In this document: in pieces, positions 48,895 through 62,084 of the stretch
Layout: every line of letters starts with the position of its first letter
Numbering within the stretch: position 1 is the first letter of the stretch
From: Tachypleus tridentatus
Taxonomy: Eukaryota; Arthropoda; Merostomata; Xiphosura; Limulidae
Reading direction: 5' to 3'
Assembly: GCF_004210375.1 (NCBI RefSeq)
Contig: NC_134831.1
Span: 2,666,001 to 2,730,000, forward strand
Length of the DNA stretch: 64,000 nt
Made by a program: the position numbers and the translations under genes
The notes under the pieces: model-generated
The model's database searches: none
Told to the model about the DNA's origin: nothing
The model's input: only the letters and a program-made list of their open reading frames with translations

Positions 48895-49800
48895 AAATGT
48901 CTGGAACCATTTTCTTAATTTTACATTCGTTCCTGATTATGGCGCTTTTAAAGTATGAGATGGTTGACTTAATCCTGCTGGTCCTAGAGGATGGTTGCTA
49001 CTGACCTTAACGCACTCCATCTAGAGAGGAGAAACGTCACTCACAGAGATGTTTGGTGGTTGCTAACTACATTTAAAGCGGTGAGAATAACAAAGGAACG
49101 CCAAAGAATACCACGTATATGTGAGCGTTGCTGTTTTGGTCAAGATGCATGCCAGTCTTTGGAAACCTTTCTATAGGATATCAATGGAACTTGGCGTTGC
49201 AAATTCGACGATCCACGACAACTTGGTTAATGCGAAATGGCAAGTATATAAAATGCACCTCTTGCAAAAATCAGTGAGGATGACCCAGATCACTGAGTGC
49301 AGATGTATGAATGGTTCTTTATGAGATGAAAAAGAACTCTCCAAAGCTGCTCTTTCCAGTGAAAAGGTAAGTTTTTATAGGAATGAGAAATCAACGAGCA
49401 GAACATGCGCTAGTAGTAGGTCATCAGACAGTACCCACTGGTTTACTAAAGAGAAAATAACGAGATGTATCCAAAGTTTTGGTTTAATGTGGATTATGGA
49501 ATTGTCGTATGGTTGGATCATTTTTATTTGATACATCAGTGAAGAACGCACGATACCTGTGCATGTTGTAGGAACAGATTATTCCACAGATGAAAAACTG
49601 GGGTGATGGTCTGTGTGACTGATTCTGCAACATAATTCCAAGATTGGTTGAATGACACCTTCCAAGAATACTGAATTGGCAGGCGTAGTCCCAAATAATG
49701 GACCCTAAGATCTTCAGAATTAGCTCCCATTAATTTTTTTCTCGGGAATGGTCAAGGCATATGTGTCAAAAGAGAAGATCAGGGACACCAAACATTTGAA
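48895..49800 (+). mobile_element. Tc1/mariner-superfamily transposase relic
   Basis: Begins with a terminal-repeat-like gtccaaaatgtctggaacc at 48897. Plus-strand fragments in several frames: RISMELGVANSTIHDNL and YKMHLLQKS (helix-turn-helix region), then FQEYWIGRRSP and SELAPINFFLGNG (compare the RSPDLTPLDFFLWG region of arthropod transposases with a DDE_3 domain). Frameshifts and stops throughout; the matching right terminal repeat was not found. Confidence 0.72.
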
Positions 49801-51339
49801 AAACAAAAAAAATTGCGATGAGTGTCCAACTTTTAACAATGACACGATTATGCTTTAAAGATAATTAAAATACCGAGTCCAAACCTGTTTCGAATTACAA
49901 GGGCAGCGTATGGAACACATTCTGTAAAATTGATTAAAGTGCCTATGTTTCCAGACCTTCTGGACACCCTGTACTTAAACAAAAATTGTTTGCTTACATT
50001 CTCGACGCCGTCTGCTGATACTAATCGAGTTGATCGTAGAAAACAAAAGTGGTATCCACAGCGACAAGAATGTTTTTTCCCACAACATGGTGATGATGTA
50101 TATCTGAAAATAGCTAATTAAAACATTCTATAGACAACTGACATAAAAAATGATGAATGTAGTGCTTAAGCTTATTTTCATATTCCTAAACTCGAATCCT
50201 AAACATGCGTGAAGGGTTAAAATACTTCTAAAATAACTTGCAAAACATATGATGTATGTAGTGCTTAAGCCTATTTGTGGTTATGAGGCAAAGTCAATAT
50301 TAATAGCAGTTGTAAGTATTAAACAATTTTTGTGATGTGTATGGAAAACAGTACTCAATTTAAATATATGTACATATATATATATATATCCGAGAATCGA
50401 TAGACTCAACACTGAAGAATTTTGTAACAAGGGATCAGTGGATCTAATGCCATAGAATTCACTGGCCGAAAGCCAAAATTTCTACCCGATCTAAAATGGA
50501 AATTCCAACATCATTAAACGTCCAATGGGTTTTATGAGACTGTATTCCAACTGTTGTTGCTACAAGTTTTATAAATGAATGCTACTAGAGTAACTGGCTT
50601 ACCTTTCGCTCTACTCCGTTCGAAGCCGAGATGTTACTTAGAATGAATGAAAACGTATATAGTGAACAAAATAAGTGAATACAAAAGATAGTGCGAAACT
50701 GTCCCTGTGTAATAACTATATTCTAGAATAGTGTACGCTTCTTTCCCCTCGAACCAATTAGTTTGAACGCGAAGTCATAGTCTCGTACACACGAAGCATA
50801 CCTAAAGAAACACCTAATACAATTTCACCCAAACCGGTTCAACCGGTATATCTTCTTGATTGCGCCCGAAGGGAAACCCCAAACGAATCACCTACCTTGT
50901 TTCGTTTCCTTTTTAATTGAAGTGCTAATTATTCTTAATGTGTTTAGCATCAGAATATGTACGCAACTGAAATGTCGTTTACTAATGGAATCTTGTCATC
51001 TCCTACATTACGAATTAAACCTATTCTCAATAAGCACCAACACTTCAATACCTCATATTTCAAAATACCATGCTCACGCATTCCGTACTTTCTAACTTAC
51101 CACACTTATAAATGTATTATTTAATATTACGTATGAACAAAGCAAATCCTATACAACCTTTGTTGTCAATCTATGGGACCCAACATGATTATCAGTTAAC
51201 ATACCCAGACAATGAATTCAAGGATTCGTGGTTTGTATTCTGTTGCCGCAAGAAGGTGCTCTGAACTTTGTGAGTGTCGCTAGATCAAAAGAATGAATTC
51301 AAGTCCTATTTTTTGATCAGGTAATAGTAGCCCTAACTA
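49801..51339. other. Gene-free stretch
   Basis: Upstream of the protease clip exon. Short TA run at 50375; reading frames of 60-80 codons show no recognisable motif. Confidence 0.6.
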
Positions 51340-51545
51340 AGCTAATAGTGGGTACTAATGTATCTGCTGACATTGGGTTATAGTTAGTCAGTTGACAGTG
51401 AGTGCTAGTTGGTACGCTGACAGTGGGTACTGATTTAATCAGTTGAAAGTGAGTGCTAATTTCTCATATGAGAGTGGGTGCTAGTTAATCAGCTGACTGT
51501 GAGTACGAGTTTGTATGTTGATAAGGGGTGCTAGTTGGGCAGCTT
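51340..51545 (+). repeat. Degenerate ~33-bp tandem repeat, about 6 copies
   Basis: Units like cagctgacagtgggtgctag with variable spacers; ends against a SINE-A tail fragment. Confidence 0.7.
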
Positions 51546-51614
51546 AAAATTAGGGCTGGCTATCTATACGCAGATAACCTATGTGAAGGTTTGCGCAAAA
51601 ATTCTAAATCAACT
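51543..51614 (+). mobile_element. SINE-A tail fragment
   Basis: aaaattagggctggctatc to gcgcaaaaattctaaatc. Confidence 0.75.
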
Positions 51615-51828
51615 AACAATTCCAACCACCCTCACACCCACACCTCTAAACCTTGAGGATATTCGAAACCAGCATATTTTTCGTCGCGGATTTTAAACAA
51701 CTCTTTTTCATATTAGTCACACATTTATCTATTTTAGAGAAACTATCGCTTTACATTAACATTATGTTGTAGAAACCTATGGCACTGGTGATCTATCTGT
51801 GTGTACACACTAACCGTTTGTTGTAAAC

Positions 51829-51905
51829 TGTGATCTATTTTGTTTTCCAAAGTGAGAGCAGCTACCTCTCTGGAGGCTGACAAAAGGAATCCGAAAACAA
51901 AGATG
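51829..51905 (-). CDS. Candidate signal-peptide exon of the protease
   Basis: Minus-strand stretch reads SIFVFGFLLSASREVAALTL then ENKIDH, a hydrophobic core like a signal peptide. With acceptor atttag and donor gtttac it ends in phase 1, the phase the clip exon needs, giving IDHIVFPDE at the join. No ATG is present, so a further 5' exon would be required, the donor is weak, and 4.3 kb of intron separates it from the clip exon. Plausible, unproven. Confidence 0.3.
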
Positions 51906-52083
51906 CTAAATTAATTTTAAATTTAAATAAACAATAAGCCAATAAGAATTATGTTAAATTAATTAAAAATGATACTGTATGACGAAAGATTTTTTTTTTT
52001 TTACTACGGTACTATATTTTAATCACCATGCTAAAGTTATAGGTTTGGGAGGCCTCAAACTCTTTTATTCACATTAAGGGATT

Positions 52084-52319
52084 TTTTTTGTTTGTCTTTT
52101 AATTTCGCGCAAAGCTACATAAGGGCTATTTGCGCTAACAGTCCCTAATTTAGCAGTGTAAGACTAGAGGGCTGCTCTTTTACCAGCGAATAGTGGGATT
52201 GACTTCACATTACAACGCCCCACGGCTGAAAGAACGAGCATGTTTAGTGTGATGGGGATTCGAACCTGCAACCCTCGGATTACGAATCGAGTGTCTTAAC
52301 CACCTGGTCATGCCGGGCC
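52084..52319 (-). mobile_element. SINE-A, internal deletion
   Basis: About 40 nt missing after gactagaggg. Duplication cacattaaggga / cacatcaaggga, one mismatch. Confidence 0.92.
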
Positions 52320-52331
52320 CACATCAAGGGA

Positions 52332-53579
52332 GCCTCTGACTAAAGTGTTGGGAACGAATGCTTTACAACAGTCTGAGCACAAGCTTTGGATATATAGACT
52401 AGGAAACATTGAAGTGTAAGAGTTAGTTTAAAATAGATTAAAAATGACCAAACTAGGTAAATATACATCAAAGTATAGATTATTAAACAAATAATGACAC
52501 TTCTCATACTCACAGTTTGAGACTGGTCGATAGGAAACTAATTAATTATTAAATACATTTTTAACTCTTAACGAGATTTTAGACTACATATACCAACAAA
52601 ACTGTTTTCAAGAATGTTTAGATTCTACATTTGGAGCTCTATAGGGTGAAAACTGAAAATCGAGAAAAAATATTAGTTTATCAAAGATTGTTTTGTTTCA
52701 AAAAACAAACTAAAACGAAACAGACAATACAAAATTCAAATATAAAAATCATTACGTACTGAGATCTTACTGTCTGTATGGCACGTGCTTTTTGAAACTG
52801 TTCTTCTGTTTTTAATATGCGTGAGGTCATATTTAAAATCCACCATGGTTTGTGACGAAGATCATTTCCAGAAATCAACAATTATAAAAACGTCAACAAT
52901 ACTACGGATTTTCCCAGCCGTCGGCAACACTGATGAAACTGGAAATAGATAATAGAAAGTTTTCAAGTGTGACTTGAACTAACCCTAATCCAACCCCTAT
53001 CGAGGTCTCGCAACAGTGAACAGATTGTGAAATACCGACAGTATTTTGCGTAGGTGTTACCTATTTAACTGAAACTTTAACAATTAACTCCCAGAGAAAT
53101 TTGTTAACAACAAAACCATTTTGTTACAAGATGAGACTTTATAACTGTTCGAAAAGCTTCCTTTTTTTGTAGGTACTTTTTTAGGCTTTGACATGCTATA
53201 ATAGTGCATATTTATAGTATATTTGTAATAAACCTCACTAATATTGGAACAAACGCCAGAAAGGTGAGACTAAATAACTTGTCACCAAATATATATCGAT
53301 CTGATTTTCCAGGATTTGTGTGGTAAAATTACATCAGAGTTGATTGTTTAAATGCTATTGTCTCAATCTAAAATTACACAATAGGATATTGCTCTCCGCC
53401 ACGAGAATCAAACCCTAGTCGTAATGAACAATAGAAAACCTAGAAAACAAACGTGTATGTATTCTATATATTAAAATCAACAGATATGAAGTCATTCCAG
53501 TGATTTGCATTTCACAATGAAAACGAACAACTGTTCTTATTAATATTGCTTCTTCCGAAGTTAAACTAACAACAACCGG
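52332..53579. other. Gene-free stretch
   Basis: Only a weak SINE-B remnant near 53375; a minus-strand hydrophobic frame at 52681-52881 is not convincing as an exon. Confidence 0.6.
53375..53420 (-). mobile_element. SINE-B remnant
   Basis: ttacacaataggatattgc and gagaatcaaaccct. Confidence 0.45.
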
Positions 53580-53606
53580 TTTCGTGACACAAATTTCACT
53601 CTTCAG
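53580..53606 (-). ncRNA. Hammerhead-like core, minus strand
   Basis: On the minus strand: CTGAAGA, stem GTGA (53596-53599) hmm pairs with TCAC; in plus coordinates TCAC 53596-53599 pairs with GTGA 53584-53587 across an 8-nt loop, then GAAA followed by CCGG. All core bases are intact. No reverse transcriptase is visible nearby. Confidence 0.45.
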
Positions 53607-54414
53607 GTATATATAGAGATAAAATAAATTTGAAGGTTTTTAGAGCAAAAAGTAGAAATACGTCATTAATCTATTCAGTCAGACAAGTAGAATTTGACTG
53701 TTATTCTTACAATGCATCCACGGTCCTCAAATGAGGAATATGATTTATTTTCTTACTATAACGTCGCTGCAGTAGGGACAATTATCCAACACAATTTTAT
53801 TAGCTAATATATCATTAACTTAAAAATAACAAGTTCATAACAAGCATGTCTTCCCTGTTTAAAAAAACCTTTGTGAAACTGTATCAAAATTTTCTATTGA
53901 AAGTTATGTAAACATGACAAAGAAGGATAAAAAACACGTTTTGTAGCTGAAATGTCTTTAATTCATTTTATTCACAACAAGGAAAAGACAAATATTGCCT
54001 TTGATATATCAGGGATATATATACCTCACCACAGCAGCCGATACGACACAAAAGTTTCACCAAGGGTTTGTTACAAAGTTGAAAGTATTGTTTGTAATTT
54101 ATTATCTATGTTACTAACATTGTCTTATTTAAGTACTTCATACTTTACGGTAATATTTTTCATATTTTCAGGTTTGATAAACTAAGTGGCAGCTGACAAA
54201 ACAACTAAAATAAAATGTTAAATTTGTCTACATGTTATTTTACTATAACTTTCTTGTATTACTTTGCAGTTAGTGTCTTCGATAAAATAAATGAAGACAG
54301 CATGTACTACTTAATATTGAATCGTTAATTTTTAGTAAAAATACTTTATCAAAAATTCTGTTTTTTCTGTGTCAAAGACTTACAATGTTTAATAAATGTC
54401 GTGAAGATACATAA

Positions 54415-54540
54415 ATCGTATCGTATCGGATGAGGTATCAATACAGTCGTATCATGACTTCACGATACGGTATTCTTATCGTATCGCTGTATCGCCAAGG
54501 CTTTAAACGATACTCCAGCAATATCCGATACTTGTAACCT
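54415..54540. repeat. GTATCG-rich repeat block
   Basis: Many GTATCG/CGATAC words on both strands (gtatcgtatcgg, acgatacggtattc, tatcgctgtatcgcc), able to fold on itself. Resembles subterminal repeats of DNA transposons; family not identified. Confidence 0.5.
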
Positions 54541-54929
54541 TTCTGGATAAAGAAACTAAAATATTTCGGACACATTCTAAGTGTGTGCACGGTCTGTGAT
54601 GTTGAAATCTTGTTTTGGAAATGAAGCTGGTTTAAACAAATGAATATTTTTCTCAGATGATGGTTTTATTAGTAGGTGTTTATAAAAATATGAGACGCTG
54701 TTTGAAACAAATTCACAATAGGATTTTTTTAAATATGTAAAATACGGTAACATATATATATATATATATTACACGTACGACAGTTTTCTGTTAATTAACA
54801 GTTATTTACTGAGTTTAGTACGTTATGGAGACGATCATTAATAAGTTTCTCCTTCTCTTGCTATACTTTCTTCAATCGACAGACCAATGTCTGGCTTTCG
54901 TTTAAAGGTACTCCTGAATTATCCTTGGG

Positions 54930-55620
54930 TTCTTCCTAGTTCCTCAATTATCCTTTTTACCTGTCGGTTTTTCCTGGTTCCTGAATTATACTTCTTATCC
55001 TTTGATTCTTCCTAATTATACATCTTATCTTTGGTTCTTCTTAATTCCTGAATTATCCGTCTCATCATTGGGTTCTTCCTTGTTCCAGAATTGTTCTTCC
55101 TAACATTGGCTTCTTTCTAATTCCTGAATTATACATCTTATCCTTTGGTTCTTCTTAATTCCTGAATTATCCGTCTTATCATTGGGTTCTTCCTTGTTCC
55201 AGAATTGTTCTTCCTAACATTGGCTTCTTTCTAATTCCTGAATTATACATCTTATCCTTTGGTTCTTCTTAATTCCTGAATTATCCGTCTTATCATTGGG
55301 TTCTTCCTTGTTCCAGAATTGTTCTTCCTAACATTGGCTTCTTTCTAATTCCTGAATTATACATCTTATCCTTTGGTTCTTCTTAATTCCTGAATTATCC
55401 GTCTTATCATTGGGTTCTTCCTTGTTCCAGAATTGTTCTTCCTAACATTGGCTTCTTTCTAATTCCTGAATTATACATCTTATCCTTTGGTTCTTCTTAA
55501 TTCCTGAATTATACTTCTTATCCTTTGGTTCTTCATAATTCCTGATTTGACCGTCTTATTATTGGGTTCTTTCTAGTTCCAAAATTATCCTTCTTAGCAT
55601 TGGCTTCGTCCTAGTTCTTT
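54930..55620 (+). repeat. 114-bp tandem array, at least 4 copies with sub-repeats
   Basis: ccagaattgttcttcc recurs at 55085, 55199, 55313 and 55427. Within each unit ttcctgaattat plus cttatc is itself repeated, so the 114-bp unit grew from a shorter one. Confidence 0.92.
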
Positions 55621-58073
55621 AAATATTATTAAGTTTTTTCTAGTTTAACAACAATTTCCTAATAACGTGTTGAGTTTACACATGAAAATAACAGATAATA
55701 GCGGAAAATATAAAGTCTTCTATAATTCATAACGCAATTTTTAAGTCTGAATAATATTTTCCTGGTTGCATATTCGTAATTCTTGTGTTGAAAAGAAATT
55801 CTCAGAATAAAAAGCGAAGGTCATAAAAATAAAAAAACATAAAAGGTTTTCTAAAAAAAAGGCCAAGAGGTTAACAAACCGCAGTCTCTAATGCGAAGAT
55901 TCATTTTTTAACCACACGAGATATTAGTTACCAACACGGACTAATCTATTAAAAACAAGGAAATTACCAACCTGGGGAAACATAAGTGGTCCTCTGTGGC
56001 TGATATTTTAACTTTGATTTTTTTGTATTCATATAGAAACTTAACAAAAACGAAAACTTCCCCCTTATCTGCTCAAAATGTATCAGAAATTCCAACAAAA
56101 CTATTCAATGATTGTCCGCTTCTACTGCCGATAATTTTAATCTGATGGATTAAGAGGAAAGCAACTAGTTATCGGTTCCCATCACCAACTCGTGTACCAC
56201 TGAAAATGAATAGCAGAATTTGATAGTTACTCTCATAACACACATAAAACCACGAAATATAAAGCGCAATTTTGTAACAAAGAAACGCACATCATGGACA
56301 TTCACACGTTCGACATACTAACCACTAGGTCACCCTCACCGCTATCTGCTTAGATAATGTTATCTAAAAGTAATGGTTATTTAGGAAGAAATTTATGTTT
56401 CAAGATACGGTGCTTTTCAGTGGCAACGCTATAAAGTAGCATTTACCCTCGTTAAAACCGTTTACTGTGCCGTTTAAAACCAACTGAACTCACACGAATC
56501 AATACCGGAAACATCTTTACCGTCACAAAAAAGAATAAAACCAAGAATAAAACGACCTTAGAACTCCATACTAGTGATCTCATTATGTATTTCTGATACA
56601 AAGAAAGGCCAAAACAGTATCTGTACCTGTTTTGGACGCTGTAGTAATCACAATGTTATGACTGAGATAAAACAACGCCCCCCACCACCCAACTTACGTT
56701 AATAGTAGAGTCTAAAAATTGTTTGTAAACAGCTTCTACCCAGTTCACATAGGGGGATAACGACTCTGTTTTGAGGAAATGTATGTTAACATTACAGATT
56801 AATTTAGAAACCTCTTATAAAGAATTTTTACTGAAAACGAAAATACAGATAAAATGTGTTTTTTCGTGTGTGTGTGTGTGTGCATATATATATATATACC
56901 TGCTTTGGTGTAAATTCCTAAATGTTCTTAGTTATATATTCACGTGTTTTTATCTGTATGGTGAACTTTTGAGATGCTTTATATTTCCCATGTTTGAAGA
57001 TTGTTTTTCGAATAATTTATTGCTAATATCAAACGTCTAATCGCTGTAATAAAACGACCTCTTTGTGAAATCTAAGTTACTTACTGTTATATAGAACACG
57101 CGATTAAATCAGTGAAACTACTGGGGACATATTCTTTGTATTGAATATTTGAAGTTAACAGGTGATATACCAAAACAACATTAAAAAACCTCTCATTAAC
57201 TCGAGTATCTTACCGTTTTTTGGTTTAACTTTTAGCACGTTACACTGTATTCAGTTAATCCTTATTCATGCGTGTTCGAGCGCATGTGTTCAGAGGAGTT
57301 TTGGTTTATTTTTAACAGGATACAGACCACATAATAGGGTCGATGTTGTTAGTATTTCTACTTAGCCATCCTTTCCTGCGTCAGGTAATGCCGGTGTTGT
57401 CTGTTCGACGGAAGTGGAAAAAATCTGTACCAGAAAGTAATTAAACCATTAATGTGATTAAAAAAAAAACAGGTAAACATGTAGGTATTAGAGCTGTACT
57501 TTCCCTCATCCCCATGAAGTTTTGAGCTATCGTTAACGGTAATGTTTGTCTGTAGCATCTCATAAGGTTTTATGTAAGTAATAGTAAACTATCATACATG
57601 TACATATGGTTGACACGTAAACTGTTATTAGGTTCTTTCTGCTTGTGTCTTGAGCATGTCCGATACACACTTGTAAAGACGATAAAATAAAACTTCTTGG
57701 GTAATTCATGCATAAGATAACCATCTTCGGAGTTCGTCTCTTGTAGTGCTGTTTCGATCAGTCTTGGTCTCTGAATAAACCTGCAGCTTTGTTGATTGAT
57801 TGTGTGTTTATCTAGAGGTCAATATTGTCACGATATCCTAAACGTCGAGTCTTGTCTTAGACTGCAGTCGGTAGGGTCGTGTTTTACTGAATTATCATCC
57901 ATGTCGATACGTTTATTTTTCCAAATTTAGTTTTATTTTGCAAATTTATTTCTAGCATTTCACTTCAGTTCTCAGTCTTTTCAGTTAATTATTCATTATA
58001 ATGTGTTTTAATTATTTTTACGTGTGGACAATCTTCTTATGATTTCTGTTAGAAATCTGAAAACCTGTCTTCA
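55621..58073. other. Gene-free stretch
   Basis: Microsatellite at 56865 and possible very old SINE-A traces near 56160-56340; otherwise nothing recognised. Confidence 0.6.
56865..56898 (+). repeat. TG and TA microsatellite
   Basis: gtgtgtgtgtgtgtg then atatatatatata. Confidence 0.8.
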
Positions 58074-58197
58074 AGCCCCCTGTCGTAGCGTAGCAGTAAG
58101 TCTGCGGAGTTTCAACGCTAGAACTCGAGTTTTGATACCCGTGGTGGGCAGAGCATAGATAGCCCACTGTGTAGCTTTGTGATTAACTTTAAGCAAT
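58074..58197 (+). mobile_element. SINE-B, full length
   Basis: ccccctgtcgtagcgtagc, gatacccgtggtgggcagag, actgtgtagctttgtg. Confidence 0.9.
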
Positions 58198-58324
58198 CAA
58201 AGCCCTTAAAGAAAGTTGTTATCCCCACAGTGGGAGAACGGAAAATTTTACGACACGAGGACAAGACGGAAAAATACTGTTGTAATTTCACTGATCTAAA
58301 TAAGTGTACTTGTATGTCATAAAA

Positions 58325-58505
58325 GTGATAACAACTTACATCTATATAGATCAGCTACTTTTGTGCAAATGATAACAACTTACATCTGAAAACCTATATA
58401 GCTCTATATAGAACCTATATACATCTGATCTATATAGATCAGCTACTTCTTGTGCAAATGATAACAACTTATATCTATATAGATCAGCTACTTCTTGTGC
58501 AAAAC
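58325..58505 (+). repeat. About 45-60-bp tandem repeat, 3 copies
   Basis: Units with gataacaacttacatct, atatagatcagctactt and ttgtgcaaa. Confidence 0.8.
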
Positions 58506-59079
58506 GGTTCTTATATCATAGGTTAGAAAGCAAAAATATTATTCACAAAAACACACACACACACACCTATTCTTTCTACCATCATAAAAAACGATCCATG
58601 ATGGCTACGCTCGCTGTGTTTCAAACACAGCTACTCAGTTAATAAAGGTAAATATGCCTGTTTGTCTTCCTATTTTCATCCTTTTCGTCTCCTCTCTTTC
58701 ATTCATACACAAACTTGATCGCATGCGCCATGTGACATAATTCCTGGTTCGTGTTCTGTGTTTTAAATTGGTTATTTTTGTCGTTTTCTTTTTTACACTT
58801 CAGTGAAAGAATTTCATGAATTTCTTTTTAAAAGGTGGTTTGATTGTCTGTTTTTAGCGTCTTATCTCATAAGACGTACCGACGAGCCACTCAAAGGTGT
58901 GTTAATTGTCCTTTATAATACACTGACGCTAATTTACACAAACAGTTAATGACGTATTCTACAATAAATATTTTATTGGATATACAACTGGAGACTACAA
59001 ACTGGTTGCAAGTGTATTTTCAATATTTTTGAAAAATATTACAATACTTTTTTAAGTTTTGGTGAATTATCTTTTTAGT

Positions 59080-59182
59080 CCCCACTCCGTTATATCATCG
59101 GTAATTATGTGGGTTTTCATCGTTAAAACCCAGGGTTCAATGGACAGAATACAGAGAAGCCATTGTATAGCTCTGAAATAAA
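59080..59182 (+). mobile_element. SINE-B, diverged
   Basis: cgttaaaacccagggttcaa and gccattgtatagctctg. Confidence 0.65.
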
Positions 59183-61544
59183 AGATAGTAAATGTTAAAC
59201 CGTTAATTTTTTATTTTTGTGTATGTAAATGTTTTATTCACGACAGGTTTAATAGAATATCACAAAGTTCTACATCTACCAGTATAAAACACTCGCACTC
59301 CCCAGCTACATTCAAGTCCCTTCCACTCCTGACTCCTCTGCAAGTATTCTCTCCATTATCCTTATATCATTAATTACTTCTATAATTTGGTGTAGGGGTG
59401 TATGACTTTTTAAATAAAAATGGCGACTTCTGGATTATTCCAATGGGAGAACAGAAACGAAATCCAATACATGATTTGAGGTTATTTAACATTTATAAAC
59501 TTACTGTTATGCAGTATTTTTCTTTTTTTTTGCAAAGAATCGGTACCATTTTTTTTTCTCTCTTTAGATTATCACTGTTATCAGGTTTAGCACCTGAAGC
59601 CTGGGAAGCCTTAAGCAACCATTCAGTGTACTAACTCTGCATCTCATTTGATATTGAAACTAAGCAAAACAGGATAGAGAAGTACACTACGGAGTGAAAC
59701 AAATGGCAGAATTTATGCTTAAACTAAACATAAACATACAAGCTTATAGGCACTCTTTAATGGGGCGTCCATATTGTTGTGGAGATTGATAGTTAAATAG
59801 TTTGTTAATTTCGTTTCCAATATTAACAACGCAAATAACTTGTTATAAAAGAAAAACAAAAAACTTCGATCTAAAGGGTGTGTGCCTTAGGTTATGAGTG
59901 TTTTGTACGTTTTAAGGCGCATAATATGTCTGATCATTAAAGTAAACTGAACGCTACAAAATAGGTAGGAAAACTAATGTCATTGTCATATTAGCCTTCA
60001 ACTTCAAACGACTTAGTGTTGGCTGTACTAACTGACAACATTTTGACACGTAAAGATGAGGTTTGCTATTGAAACTACAAGTTAGAAAACTGATCAAGCA
60101 AAAATAATCATCTTTTGAAAAACTAGACGTTTGTAAACTGATTCACCAACCGGTGAAAACAGACACCAAACACTCAAAACAGGTTTGGTTATTTGTTTGT
60201 TGAATTGTGTGCGAAATTATCAGCGGATTGGACTATCTGTGCTAATCGTCCCTAATTTTGAATTGATAAACTAGAGGTAAGGAGACTGGTCAATTCAGCG
60301 AAGTGTTAATTTTGTACTAAATGTCAGTGTTGCACTATACATATTTATGGTCCGATGAGGGGGCCAGAACATGTGTCAAACGAAGACAATTCCTGGCTTT
60401 TACGTACCTACACAACTAACATTTTACAGTGCCGAATAGAATAGTGTGAATTAAAAAAAAAAAACCTTGTCGAGAAAGGGGAAGATATCATTACTGTATC
60501 TGACCACCACTTACCAGGTCACCAATCCGAACACCTATAATGATCTTTGGCCTGACTGATAAATAGTCAACGTCATTCTCTGCTAATTAATGGACTTTGG
60601 GCGTCACTCTTATAACACACCAACCCCTCGATTCTTAGCCTTCACTGGCTTGCTACTAAGGATCGAGAATTTTAGAATAAGTTTGGAGTTTTTTTCAGCG
60701 TTCCGACTTGATGTCTTAAGGCTCATACTGCCATGTCTTTATACTAATCACTAGTGAAAGAACCCAGTTTTGCTCGGGTTATTAGGTTGATTTATTCTAG
60801 ATGTCTATGTCCGTATGTGTATATTCTAAACTCATTTTAACATAAAAGTATAATTTAAATGCTTTTCTTGCTCTTTTACGGGATGTAACCGTTTATAAGG
60901 GTAACCTTTCCTCAGGCTTGTTCTCCAATTTTATATTTAAATAATAAAAACAAATAACAAGAGAAAACCTTTTCCATCAACGGAGCTCCTAAATTAGAAT
61001 ACATCTTTTTATTTTAATTTTGTAATTTATACAACTCATTTATACTTTTAGTACATAGCCTTTCCACAACAAACTAGGTTATATTTTAATTGCTAAGCAA
61101 CAATATTTAAAAGCCATTGTTGGAATGGATTGTACCAAAACACACTGGCATTTCTATATATTAGAAAGTGTTATAGAAAGAAACAATTCTTTTCTATGTA
61201 TTTTTTTTCTGGCTTACTTCATTAAAAACCTGTGTTTGCGCACATGGATAAGATAAGTAATAATACCCACGTGCACACCCTCCGGGTTTACCTAGTAATG
61301 ATGCAAAACTTCTGGTTTCTAGTTTTTTTGCTCTTGGAGCTATGACAGTTATATATTTTTCCTTTTTTTTTTTGTCGCTAGTGAACAGAACACAACACTC
61401 AAGTACACAACCTCCAAAACTTTACCTTTGAAATTTTAACAATTCTTTAAGAAAACGTTGATAGTTTATTGTTTATGATGAACATGACAGATTTAGATTT
61501 TTCGCAGATTATTTGATACGCAAGGTTTATTTGCACGTAGCAGT
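59183..61544. other. Gene-free stretch
   Basis: Apart from a SINE-A tail at 60186, AT-rich unique DNA. Confidence 0.6.
60186..60296 (-). mobile_element. SINE-A tail fragment, old
   Basis: tttgtttgttgaattg, ctgtgctaatcgtcccta, aaactagaggtaagg. Confidence 0.7.
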
Positions 61545-61770
61545 TTCTAATTAGGAAAAGATAATACTAAAAGGAAGACAAGTAATCAAGATCATCAATC
61601 GCTAACTCTTGGGCTGCTGGTGTCGTGATTCAACAGTGGGATTTGACTGGCACTCTTATAGCTCATCCACGGTTCCAAAATATGTAATATGTTCTGATAT
61701 CAACGAGCAGCAAGCAATGAATACTCTTATTCACTGTCTGAGCGTGATAACCACTTAGCTACACCTTGCC
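61545..61770 (-). mobile_element. SINE-A, very diverged
   Basis: cgctaactcttgggctgctg, cagtgggatttgact and ccacttagctacaccttgcc remain. Confidence 0.65.
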
Positions 61771-62084
61771 TAACTTTCTAGAATTTAAAGGTGATGACGT
61801 AGCTCAAATAGTAAGCTTATAAATAAAAAGCTTAATGTGACACTTCTCTTGATAAATTTGAAAAATGCGCATCAAATCACACAAAAGGAGATGAACTGAT
61901 TAATTGGTTTCTGTTTTTGTTTTGCAATTCCGTGTTTCACGGTGAATGTTAGACCAAGCATCCAAAATCATACTATAATGGAACTCCTGCTTATATGATA
62001 CTGGAAAACTTTTAATTGAACGATGTGAAATCCTCAACTTCGGGAGATTTGTATCCTGTGTGTGTATAAATTTTCGAAAGGGGT

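Noticed and set aside
52681..52881. Minus-strand hydrophobic frame, considered as protease signal exon
   Set aside because: The hydrophobic part is C-terminal, and no donor in the phase required by the clip exon was seen.
57162..57365. 67-codon frame, plus strand
   Set aside because: No recognisable motif, no splice context; expected by chance in a window this size.
60350..60400. A fourth hammerhead-like string (gatgagggggccagaac ... caaacgaag)
   Set aside because: The core reads CCGATGA, stem II does not pair, and GAAA is CAAA. It may be an older Penelope end but cannot be supported.
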